A stretch of DNA of 64,000 nt. It comes from Actinomadura livida (GTDB lineage Bacteria; Actinomycetota; Actinomycetes; Streptosporangiales; Streptosporangiaceae). The stretch spans positions 62,001 through 126,000 of the forward strand of contig NZ_BMRO01000016.1 of NCBI RefSeq assembly GCF_014648675.1. Direction: 5' to 3'. Shown here piece by piece: positions 8,457-16,745 of the stretch (position 1 is its first letter; the number at the start of each line of letters is the position of its first letter). The notes under the pieces are model-generated. The model had not been told where the DNA came from and searched no databases. It saw nothing but the letters and a program-made list of their open reading frames with translations. Made by a program: the position numbers and the translations under genes.

Positions 8457-10093
8457 CGGGTTCCTTTCGTGGATTCCCCTGCTCTGGCAGGTGGAGGAAA
8501 CGAAAGCGCGGGAGGGCAGCTAGGGCCCAAGCGACGCTCCGGCCTGTCAGGTCGCATGCTGATCACGCCTTCAGGTTTTGTGGTGTATCCGTAACCGTCG
8601 GCGCGCTGGAGGAGATGGAGGTGTTTGTGTCGGACGCCCTGGAGCAGGCCGTGGCGGGTGCGGATGTTGAAGCTCCCGCTGGCTCTTACGGCGATTCGTC
8701 CGGTGTGGGTGCCTGCGTTCTTCCCAGCGGGGACGACGGCGCGGGCGAGGTCTCCGGTCTGGTAGCCGAAGAAGGTCTTGACGCGGGGGAGGCGGAGGCG
8801 GGGGAACCCGTACCGGTCAGTGCGGGTGCGGGTATAGGTACCGCGTCCGGTGGCCGCGGCGGTGAGCACGGTGCGCGGGATGCGGTCGATGGTGTCCAGA
8901 TGGCCGACGCACAGGGCGTCCAAGGTGTGTGTCTTTGGCAGGCCGGTGCGGGTGCGGTTCCATTTCGTGCGCCCGCCGGAAGCGGTCCGCACGGTAGGAA
9001 ACGCGGCGCCCAGGGCGCGCCAAAGTACCCATCTGGTGGTGTTGACGGCCGCCGCATCGCGCAGCGAGGGTTTGGCGTGGGCGAGGATGCGGGCGAGCTG
9101 CTTGGGGGACGTGCTGAGAAAGTCCTCAACGGACCGGTTGTTCTTGGCTTGGTTGCAGGGGATGCAGGCGGTGCACAGGTTGCCGACCTGGTCGGAGCCG
9201 CCCTCGGACCGGGGGTGGATGTGGTCGATGTTGAGCGGCACTGCGGTGATGCCGCAGTAGGCGCAGGCGTGTCCCCACTTGGCCAGCAGATACTCGCGCA
9301 CTTCGGTGCCGTGCAGCGTGCCGTGCTGGTACTCGGCCCCTTCCAGGGGGCGGCCCGCGGACATGGCGTGGGTGTCGAACGCGACCCGTTCCAGGTGCAC
9401 TGTTTGGACGGGTGCCCACCGGGCCAGGCGTGCGGTCCAGGCCATGGTGGTCTCGACCCGGTGCCGCAGGGACGGGGCGAGCCAGCCTCGGGGTTTGGTG
9501 CGGTTGGAGTAGCGGGGTGCGCGGTAGCGCAGGTTCCGCGATCTGCGGCCTCTGCGGTAGGCGGCGCGCTGCGACAGCTTGTCTCGGATGCTGCCGCCGC
9601 GATGGGCGAGATCGATGCCGTACAGGCCCCGGCGGTTCCCTTCCTTGTCGGTGAACACGGCGATGCCCGTGTGCCTGGAGCCGGGATCGACGCCCAGCTC
9701 GACACCGTCCACCTGTGACTCGGCGATGGTGCGGTCCTTGACCCGGATGACGAACGGGGTGTGCCGGGCGACCACCGCCCGGCCCTGCTTGAGCAGCTTG
9801 CGCGCCCGGGCGGGCGTGGTCGGCTGCAACGGTGCGCCATGCTTGTCGAGGACGAACACGGCGGGGTGGCCCTCACGGACCTTCTCCCCAACCGCGAGGT
9901 TGGGGGTGACGCGCTCGACGCCAGGTGAAGCGCCGAGCGTCTCCCCTCGCACATGTACCGCGCCGGGTGCCTGACGGCCTTCGAGCCCCGTTTCGTCCCC
10001 GATCCGGGGGATGTCTGCTGACCCGAATTCGAGAGCGGACTGCTGAGGAAGCACAGCCCGGTCGGTCTTCCGTCCTACGCGATACGTAGCCAA
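8453..10093 (-). CDS. iscB: IscB RNA-guided endonuclease (RuvC-HNH)
   Basis: Ancestor-type relative of Cas9 that uses an omega RNA to cut DNA. In ORF numbering the PLMP-like domain begins at FVLDKHGAPLQPTTPARARK (about 80). RuvC-I is GVDPGSRHTGIAV (D136), followed by an Arg-rich bridge helix (about 176-212). RuvC-II is VHLERVAFD (E235). HNH is CAYCG...IDHIHPRSEGG...CIPCNQAKNN (C277, C280, D290, H291, C310, C313), and RuvC-III is KTHTLDALCVG (H389, D392). The C-terminal TAM-interacting region ends in the family hallmark RADGYGY. All catalytic residues are intact. The first 78 codons look like structured RNA rather than protein, so GTG at 9859 is the likelier start. After RADGYGY the frame runs 43 residues further and overlaps the guaB start. 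Confidence 0.92.
   Translation of the reverse strand: MATYRVGRKTDRAVLPQQSALEFGSADIPRIGDETGLEGRQAPGAVHVRGETLGASPGVERVTPNLAVGEKVREGHPAVFVLDKHGAPLQPTTPARARKLLKQGRAVVARHTPFVIRVKDRTIAESQVDGVELGVDPGSRHTGIAVFTDKEGNRRGLYGIDLAHRGGSIRDKLSQRAAYRRGRRSRNLRYRAPRYSNRTKPRGWLAPSLRHRVETTMAWTARLARWAPVQTVHLERVAFDTHAMSAGRPLEGAEYQHGTLHGTEVREYLLAKWGHACAYCGITAVPLNIDHIHPRSEGGSDQVGNLCTACIPCNQAKNNRSVEDFLSTSPKQLARILAHAKPSLRDAAAVNTTRWVLWRALGAAFPTVRTASGGRTKWNRTRTGLPKTHTLDALCVGHLDTIDRIPRTVLTAAATGRGTYTRTRTDRYGFPRLRLPRVKTFFGYQTGDLARAVVPAGKNAGTHTGRIAVRASGSFNIRTRHGLLQGVRHKHLHLLQRADGYGYTTKPEGVISMRPDRPERRLGPSCPPALSFPPPARAGESTKGTR
8464..8506 (-). promoter_or_regulatory. Hairpin covering the guaB ribosome binding site
   Basis: An outer 7-bp stem (CTTTCGT at 8464-8470 with ACGAAAG at 8500-8506) encloses an inner 5-bp hairpin (CCTGC at 8478-8482, GCAGG at 8487-8491). 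In the minus-strand transcript the distal arm ACGAAAG overlaps the 5' half of the guaB Shine-Dalgarno sequence, and CCTCC in the upstream arm could act as an anti-SD. The iscB frame is translated through it. It may be a native guaB leader or an insertion-sequence end hairpin. Confidence 0.5.
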
Positions 10094-10215
10094 CTTCGTT
10101 CACCTCCAACGTACTGTTGGCTGGTGCTGGTAACGGCGGCCCTCAGCCAGTGCGACTGAAAGCCCTCTCCTTCAGGAGGGGGATCCCGTTACGACTACCT
10201 TCCCGTAGTGGTGGA
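8560..10215 (-). mobile_element. Candidate IscB-type IS200/IS605-like element without tnpA
   Basis: IscB genes usually travel in IS200/IS605-group elements, often as non-autonomous units without the Y1 transposase; no tnpA is seen here. Both flanks carry small hairpin-prone motifs sharing the 8-mer CCTTCAGG (8568-8575 and 10170-10177), like subterminal hairpins of this IS group. The conserved gene order guaB-DUF5319, adjacent in relatives, is interrupted exactly by this block. The exact ends are not defined; the coordinates are approximate. Confidence 0.4.
9886..10215 (-). ncRNA. Candidate omega RNA of the IscB locus
   Basis: Family knowledge: IscB omega RNA is encoded just upstream of iscB, with its guide at the 5' end. 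Here the minus-strand transcript can fold into several perfect hairpins. ACTAC/GTAGT is at 10195-10210. A 7-bp closing helix GTAACGG/CCGTTAC (10130-10136 with 10187-10193) encloses two stem-loops, CTCCT/AGGAG (10168-10179) and CAGT/ACTG (10149-10159). CCAAC/GTTGG follows at 10106-10120. A GC-rich 8-bp CCCCAACC/GGTTGGGG hairpin with a 4-nt loop (9886-9905) lies just before the IscB core start. The guide would lie 5' of about 10215. Ends are approximate and no covariance test was possible. Confidence 0.55.
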
Positions 10216-10423
10216 GGTATCGGGCCAGGTCACGGCGATCCTTCTCCCATGGTAGAGCCTGGGTACGCGCCGGGACGGCGGGTTGCGCACGCCGGTCAAG
10301 TGGTCTTCGTGACATCAGAGAACAATCACGGCAAGGTCCGCATTCCCACTTTGCGTGTTCGTTCGCGCACGGAGGAAGACCGGGGGTGCACCTCACGGGC
10401 GGTCAAGCAGTAGCGTGGTAGGC

Positions 10424-10813
10424 GTGCACGACGACGCTCCGCTCGACCCGTTCGCCGGAGACCCGGAGGACCCGGCGGCGGCACTCGGCGACCCCGGGGA
10501 CGAGGCCGCTCCGCTCAGCGTGACGGAGCGCGAGGACGTGCTGGCCGACCTCGCCGACCTGGAGGTCTTCCGCGCCCTGCTGGAACCGCTCGGGGTGCGG
10601 GGGCTCACCGTCGACTGCGGCGACTGCGGCAAGCTCCACTACATCGACTGGGAGCTCCTGCACGGCAACCTGCGCCACCTGCTGGACGAGGGGCTCCCCC
10701 GCGTCCACGAGCCCGCCCTGGCGCCCGACCCCGTCGACTACGTGAGCTGGGAGTACGCCCGCGGGTACGTCGACGGCGTCATCGACAGCGAAGAGGGCCA
10801 CGACGAGAACTGA
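10424..10813 (+). CDS. DUF5319 family protein
   Basis: A 129-residue acidic cytoplasmic protein conserved in actinobacteria beside guaB and sigD (the Rv3412-type gene). The N-terminus is Asp/Pro/Ala-rich and disordered. The core has TEREDVLADLADLEVFRALLEP, a paired-cysteine turn VDCGDCGKLHYIDW and the segment YVSWEYARGYVDGVID. Function is unknown; the CxxC may bind metal or respond to redox state (inference). The start GTG at 10424 lacks a ribosome binding site but follows a TAGCGT box by 7 bases, which suggests a leaderless transcript. The iscB unit separates it from guaB. Confidence 0.85.
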   Translation: MHDDAPLDPFAGDPEDPAAALGDPGDEAAPLSVTEREDVLADLADLEVFRALLEPLGVRGLTVDCGDCGKLHYIDWELLHGNLRHLLDEGLPRVHEPALAPDPVDYVSWEYARGYVDGVIDSEEGHDEN

Positions 10814-10899
10814 CCCGGCGCTTCCCGGCTGACGGAAAGCGAGGCCGGATCAGGCCGGTACTTCGGCTCTCGACGCAGGACCTCCTACCGCCGGATGCG

Positions 10900-11733
10900 T
10901 CAGTCGTAATAGCGGCGGTGGGGGTCCTTGTCGGAGTGGCGCCTCCTGTCTTCGTACTTCTGCAGGTCCCGGCGGCGCTCAGGGGTGGGGGACTCGGTCT
11001 CGGAGGCCGGGGCCGAGACGGTCGTGGCCGGGTAGTCCGGGTGGGGCGAGCGCGGGCCGAACGGGAACGGGTAGCGGGTGCGCGGCCTCTCGCTTTCCCG
11101 GTGCTCGGGGGTTTCGGCCGGGGTGGTGGACGGCCCGGCGCGTTCGGGTTCCGGGGACGGGCGGGGCGGGAGAGCCGAGGGCTGCGGGCGTTCGTAGGTT
11201 CCCGCGTCGGTGTCCGTGCGGGCGGACGGCTCCGCGTCGCCGGGCGTACCGGCGCTGGGCCGCGGCGCCGGGGCGGCGGAGGTGGCGCGGTCGGCCACGC
11301 TGCCCGCCGCGGCGACGCCGGTGCTGGCCAGGACGGCGCCCGCCACGCCGAGGGCGACGATGGTGCGGGGGCCGCGGCGCCGGGGGCCGGGGCCGGACGG
11401 CGGCGGTGGCGGCGGGGCCGCCTCGGAGCCGCAGCCGGGGTCGTCCACGTCGTCGATCAGAGCGCGCAGCAGCCGTACCGCGGGGTCGGACTCCTCGGCC
11501 TGCCGCGGCCGGCCGGTCTCAGTCCCAGGGTGCGGACGGGCCGCGGAACCGGCCGCGGAACCGGCAGCGCGCCGCGCCGCGAGCGAGTCGATGACCGCGT
11601 CGGTACGGCGCACCGCGCCGAGGTCCGCGGTGCCGGGTGGACCGCTCCCGGACGCGCGGGTCTCGCCGGGGTTCGACGGCTCGGCCGGATCCGGGGCTCC
11701 CCGCATGCCAGTGAAGGGGCCGCGCTCCGTCAA
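10900..11733 (-). CDS. rsdA: Anti-sigma-D factor RsdA-like membrane protein
   Basis: A 277-residue single-pass protein encoded directly behind the ECF sigma gene. The N-terminal cytosolic part contains RRTDAVIDSLAARR, which matches the short sigma-binding motif of mycobacterial RsdA. One membrane segment follows at about residues 124-146 (TIVALGVAGAVLASTGVAAA). The long extracytoplasmic tail is Pro/Ser/Glu-rich and ends in a charged region. The predicted role is to hold SigD at the membrane until signal-induced proteolysis. It starts with TTG overlapping the sigD TGA (TTGA), with AGAGGAG upstream, so its synthesis is coupled to the sigma factor. Confidence 0.85.
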   Translation of the reverse strand: MTERGPFTGMRGAPDPAEPSNPGETRASGSGPPGTADLGAVRRTDAVIDSLAARRAAGSAAGSAARPHPGTETGRPRQAEESDPAVRLLRALIDDVDDPGCGSEAAPPPPPPSGPGPRRRGPRTIVALGVAGAVLASTGVAAAGSVADRATSAAPAPRPSAGTPGDAEPSARTDTDAGTYERPQPSALPPRPSPEPERAGPSTTPAETPEHRESERPRTRYPFPFGPRSPHPDYPATTVSAPASETESPTPERRRDLQKYEDRRRHSDKDPHRRYYD

Positions 11734-12422
11734 GCGATCGACTCCTCTCTGGCCATCGCCCGGAGCCGGGCGAGGGCCCGGTGCTGCGCCACCCGCACCG
11801 CCCCCGCGGACATGCCCAGCACGTTACCGGTCTCCTCGGCCGACAGGCCCGCCACAACGCGCAGCAGGACGAGCTCCCGCTGGTGCTCCGGGAGGCGCGT
11901 CAGCAGGTCGCGGGCGCGCTGCGCCTCGATGTAGCGGACCACCGTCTCCTCCGGGCCGGGCCGGTCGTCGGGACCGTCCGGCAGGTCCTCGGTGGGCACG
12001 GCCGCGCGGACCGCGCTGCGCAGCGCGTCGGCGATCTTGTGGGCGGCGATGCCGAAGACGAAGGACACGAAGGGCCGGCCCATGTCCCGGTAGCGGGGCA
12101 GGGCCGCCAGGACGGCGATGCAGACCTCCTGGGCCACGTCGTCGGCGATGTGGTACTGGCCGGAGACCCGTCCGAGGCGCGCCCGGCAGTACCGGACGAT
12201 CATGGGGCGGACCTCGGCGATCAGGACCTCGATGGCGCCCGGGTCGCCCTGGACGGCGAGACTGGTCAGCTCCTTGAGGTCGCCGTCACCCGCCTGCGCC
12301 GCGCGGAGCACGCGGATTCCACGGCCGGTGTCGTGGGACGGCGGAGGCGCTGGCCCTCCCGAGGGGTCGACAGCGCGCGCGGCCATGGTCCCGGCGTAGC
12401 TTCCCTCGGTCACGTCAAGCAT
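11730..12422 (-). CDS. sigD: ECF RNA polymerase sigma factor (SigD/ShbA group)
   Basis: A group IV sigma factor of about 230 residues. Region 2 comprises IEVLIAEVRPMIVRYCRARLG, the core-binding and -10 recognition stretch DDVAQEVCIAVLAALPRYRDM and FVSFVFGIAAHKIADALR. Region 4 has LLTRLPEHQRELVLLRVVAGL and the helix-turn-helix SAEETGNVLGMSAGAVRVAQHRALARLR. By gene order it corresponds to mycobacterial sigD and to streptomycete ShbA, which drives the principal sigma gene hrdB; which role applies here is open. ATG at 12422 is chosen; GTG at 12452 is in frame, but AAAGGA would then sit only 3 bases away. The anti-sigma gene is coupled downstream. Confidence 0.9.
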   Translation of the reverse strand: MLDVTEGSYAGTMAARAVDPSGGPAPPPSHDTGRGIRVLRAAQAGDGDLKELTSLAVQGDPGAIEVLIAEVRPMIVRYCRARLGRVSGQYHIADDVAQEVCIAVLAALPRYRDMGRPFVSFVFGIAAHKIADALRSAVRAAVPTEDLPDGPDDRPGPEETVVRYIEAQRARDLLTRLPEHQRELVLLRVVAGLSAEETGNVLGMSAGAVRVAQHRALARLRAMAREESIA

Positions 12423-12555
12423 GATGCCCAGCACTCCCGGGCGTGTCTCCACCGTCCTTTACAACGGAATGGTCACAGTGCTGGAGCGATCCTGGCGTTA
12501 CTACACATCGCACCCAGGGAAGCACGACGAGTCACGCCGCCCGCACGCCTCAAAA

Positions 12556-12590
12556 CCGAGACCCCCGCCCGGAACGGGCGAGGGTCTCGG
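12556..12590 (-). terminator. Rho-independent terminator of groES-groL
   Basis: A long GC-rich hairpin, CCGAGACCC-cCGCCCG-gaa-CGGGCG-a-GGGTCTCGG, lies 42 bp beyond the groL stop. On the minus strand it is followed by TTTTG, a normal U-tract. Confidence 0.85.
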
Positions 12591-12631
12591 GTGACGCTGT
12601 CCGGACGGGACGCCGTCCGGTGCGGCGGTTC

Positions 12632-14257
<1,626 letters not shown>

Positions 14258-14343
14258 GCGGATTCTCCTCTTCACGCGATTCCGCCCCGGGCAGCCCCGC
14301 CGAAGGCGGCGCCGACCGGGGCGGATGCATCACGTCTCGGTGA

Positions 14344-14652
14344 TTACTTCTCGATGACCGCGAGCACGTCGCGCGCCGAGAGGACGAGGTACTCCTCGTT
14401 GTTGTACTTGACCTCGGTGCCGCCGTACTTGCTGTAGAGCACGACCTCGCCGACCTTGACGTCGACCGGGACGCGCTCGCCCTTGTCGTCGACGCGACCC
14501 GGGCCAACGGCAAGGACGGTGCCCTCCTGGGGCTTCTCCTTGGCGGTGTCCGGAATCACCAGGCCCGACGCGGTGGTGGTCTCGGCCTCAAGCGGCTGGA
14601 CGACGATGCGGTCCTCGAGCGGCTTGAGAGTGACCTTGGTGGCGGTCGTCAC
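14344..14652 (-). CDS. groS: 10-kDa co-chaperonin GroES
   Basis: The heptameric lid of the GroEL chamber, 102 residues, full length. It begins KVTLKPLEDRIVVQPLEAE. The mobile loop is TTTASGLVIPDTAKEKPQEG, and the core contains GTVLAVGPGR, GEVVLYSKYGGTEVKYNNEEYLVL and the terminal ARDVLAVIEK. The start is GTG at 14652 with GGGGAGG upstream. It is the first gene of the groES-groL operon, and the CIRCE operator lies 126 bp upstream, so heat induction through HrcA is likely. Confidence 0.97.
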   Translation of the reverse strand: MTTATKVTLKPLEDRIVVQPLEAETTTASGLVIPDTAKEKPQEGTVLAVGPGRVDDKGERVPVDVKVGEVVLYSKYGGTEVKYNNEEYLVLSARDVLAVIEK

Positions 14653-14777
14653 GATCTGACCTCCCCTTCGATTGGTCCTCGGCCGGCCGAGTGCGGCCGG
14701 CCAGCACATGTGACAGAAGAGGCGACCCTGGACCGGCCTGTCGTCGCGGGTGCCAGACCGACCTTTGTCGCTGTGGT

Positions 14778-14802
14778 TGGCACTCTCAGTAGGAGAGTGC
14801 CA
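14778..14802. promoter_or_regulatory. CIRCE operator (HrcA site) of groES-groL
   Basis: TGGCACTC-N9-GAGTGCCA: perfect 8-bp arms and the 9-bp spacer characteristic of CIRCE (consensus TTAGCACTC-N9-GAGTGCTAA). It lies upstream of groES on the minus strand and 98 bp before the divergent methyltransferase gene, which might also be affected. Confidence 0.92.
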
Positions 14803-14899
14803 GTCTGGAGACTATTCCGTGCCCGGTAGCCCGTCAACACGGACACGAAGAGACCGGAAACCCGCCGCCCGCCGTACCCCGCCCGCTAACTTCCCCACC

Positions 14900-16117
14900 A
14901 TGGAGATCGCCCCGTTCCTGGCCCTGGCCACCCCCGCCGGCCAGGCGCTCCTGGATGAGGCGTCGGGCATGGACGTGAGCGAGGACGGGCTGCTCGCGAC
15001 GGCGTCCCGGCTGCGCGAGCGGCACGATGCGGACCTCGTGTCGGCGGCCCTCACGCAGGTTCGGCTGCGGCAGCGGGCCCGGGCCAAGTTCGGCGACGAC
15101 GCCGATCGCATGTACTTCACGCAGACCGGACTGGAGCAGGCCACCCGCGGGAGTGTGGCCGCCTATCGTGCGCGACGGTTCGCGGACCGCCTGCCTGGCG
15201 CGCGTGTACTGGAACTGGGGTGCGGCCTAGGGGCGGACCTTATCGCGCGTGCGCGTGCGGGGCTCTCCGGTGTCGGGGTGGAGCTCGACCCGTTGACCGC
15301 CGAGGTGGCGCGGGCGAACATCGCCGCGCTGGGCCTGGACGATCTCGCCTCTGTCCGCGTGGGTGACGCGACCGAGGCGGACCCCGACGGCTTCGGAGCG
15401 GTCTTCGCCGACCCTGGACGACGCACTACCCGAGGCCGGATCTTCGACCCCCGTTCCTATGAGCCACCGCTGGACGTCGTCCTGGAGCTGGCCGGCCGGG
15501 TGCCCTCCGCCTGCGTCAAGGTCGCGCCGGGGATACCGCACGAGGCCGTCCCGGACGGCGCGGAAGCCGAGTGGATCTCTGTCGGCGGCGAGGTCAAGGA
15601 GGCCGCCCTCTGGCTCGGCGGGCTCGCCGGCGAGACGGGCAGGCGGGCCACCCTGCTCTCCGCCGACCTCGATCCACAGGTGTGGACGCTCACCCCGCAT
15701 GATCTGGGCGCCCCGGACGTACGCCCCTGGGGCCGCTACCTGTACGAGCCGGACGGCGCCGTGATCCGCGCCCACCTCGTCGCCGAGGTCGCGGAGCTGG
15801 TCGGCGGCGGGCTCGCGGACCCCCGCATCGCCTACGTCACGTCCGACGAGCTGCGCCCCACCCCGTTCGCCGCCGCGTACGAGGTCGAGGACGTGCTGCC
15901 GTTCTCGGTCAAGCGGCTGCGCGCGGAGCTGCGCCGGCGCGGCACGGGCGTCCTCACCGTGAAGAAGCGCGGCTCGGCGGTCGACGTGGACCGGCTGCGC
16001 CGCGACCTCGGCTTCGCCGGGCGCCGCGCGCCCCGCGGCGCACCCGGGCTGACGCTGGTCGTGACCCGCGTCGGCGACGCCCCGGTGGCGCTGCTGACCC
16101 GTCCCGTCCGGGCCTGA
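14900..16117 (+). CDS. SAM-dependent methyltransferase with THUMP-like C-terminal domain
   Basis: A 405-residue class I methyltransferase. An N-terminal helical part (FLALATPAGQALLDEA) precedes the Rossmann domain. There the SAM motif I is ARVLELGCGLGADLIARA (about residues 101-118), the acidic motif II is VGVELDPLTAEVARANI, and motif IV reads VFADPGRRT. The C-terminal third, after LPFSVKRLRAELRRRGTGVLTVKKRG, matches the THUMP-like domain common in this actinobacterial family, suggesting an RNA substrate (inference). ATG at 14900 has no ribosome binding site, so the mRNA may be leaderless. It diverges from groES over the CIRCE region. The modified nucleotide is unknown. Confidence 0.85.
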   Translation: MEIAPFLALATPAGQALLDEASGMDVSEDGLLATASRLRERHDADLVSAALTQVRLRQRARAKFGDDADRMYFTQTGLEQATRGSVAAYRARRFADRLPGARVLELGCGLGADLIARARAGLSGVGVELDPLTAEVARANIAALGLDDLASVRVGDATEADPDGFGAVFADPGRRTTRGRIFDPRSYEPPLDVVLELAGRVPSACVKVAPGIPHEAVPDGAEAEWISVGGEVKEAALWLGGLAGETGRRATLLSADLDPQVWTLTPHDLGAPDVRPWGRYLYEPDGAVIRAHLVAEVAELVGGGLADPRIAYVTSDELRPTPFAAAYEVEDVLPFSVKRLRAELRRRGTGVLTVKKRGSAVDVDRLRRDLGFAGRRAPRGAPGLTLVVTRVGDAPVALLTRPVRA

Positions 16118-16745
16118 CCCGCCCGGACCGGCGGGCCGTCCCGGGATCGAGTCCAAAGATCTTCCCCGGGACGGGGCAATGCCAAGGGAGAGCGCGCGGC
16201 GCACCATGGCCGCGCAAATCATCGGCGCTTTCCGGCATTGCCTTCGCCATGGACGGCGCATACCCGGCAAGGCCGCGCTCCGGCCCGCCAATCGGCCCGC
16301 CGCACCCGCCGGGCGGAGAAACACCAAGACATGTTCAGCGACGGGGACCAGGGCGCTCCCGAATACGCCATCAAAATGGCCAGCCGCCGGCCGTAGGGCA
16401 TCACGTCGCACGCACACGCGTGGGCCACTGCGTATGGCTCGGCGGTTCGCGAACTACCGATGTTGGACGAGATGTACGGACAGAACACCGGGTGGAAGCC
16501 GTCCCGCGCACCCCCTGCCACCGTGCACATCCCCATGATCTACCTGATAGCCGCGAAGCGCTTGATCTACACGCCCCCGGCGATCATTCACTATTCGCTC
16601 CATTGGGATAACAGGCGCATCCAACAGAACTCACGATGTTCTCTGCTACCCGTAATAGCCGCGCTCCACACGCACTACAGTGGCCACTCCAGAGATTCAT
16701 TTGCCGTGCGTCATTTCGTCGCGCCGGCACACGAAGGAGCATCGG
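16118..16745. other. 628-bp gap upstream of the coiled-coil gene
   Basis: After the hairpin at 16136-16174 I see no gene with plausible codon use. From about 16450 the sequence becomes clearly less GC-rich, as expected for a promoter region. TTGATC (16561-16566) followed after 17 bases by CATTCA is a possible promoter pair, unproven. Confidence 0.5.
16136..16174 (+). terminator. Hairpin downstream of the methyltransferase gene
   Basis: A perfect 10-bp stem, CCGTCCCGGG (16136-16145) with CCCGGGACGG (16165-16174), separated by 19 bases and starting 18 bp past the stop codon. No U-tract follows, which is common for terminators in high-GC actinobacteria. Confidence 0.6.

Noticed and set aside
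6921..8594. Long open frame (557 codons) opposite guaB
   Set aside because: Shadow of guaB; low-complexity translation, no motif.
9860..10093. First 78 codons of the iscB frame as protein
   Set aside because: No IscB homology and strong RNA hairpins in the region; kept inside the CDS coordinates only as the maximal frame.
16118..16745. Riboswitch (for example ydaO-type) upstream of the coiled-coil gene
   Set aside because: No recognisable conserved core in the gap; only a terminator-like hairpin at its left end.
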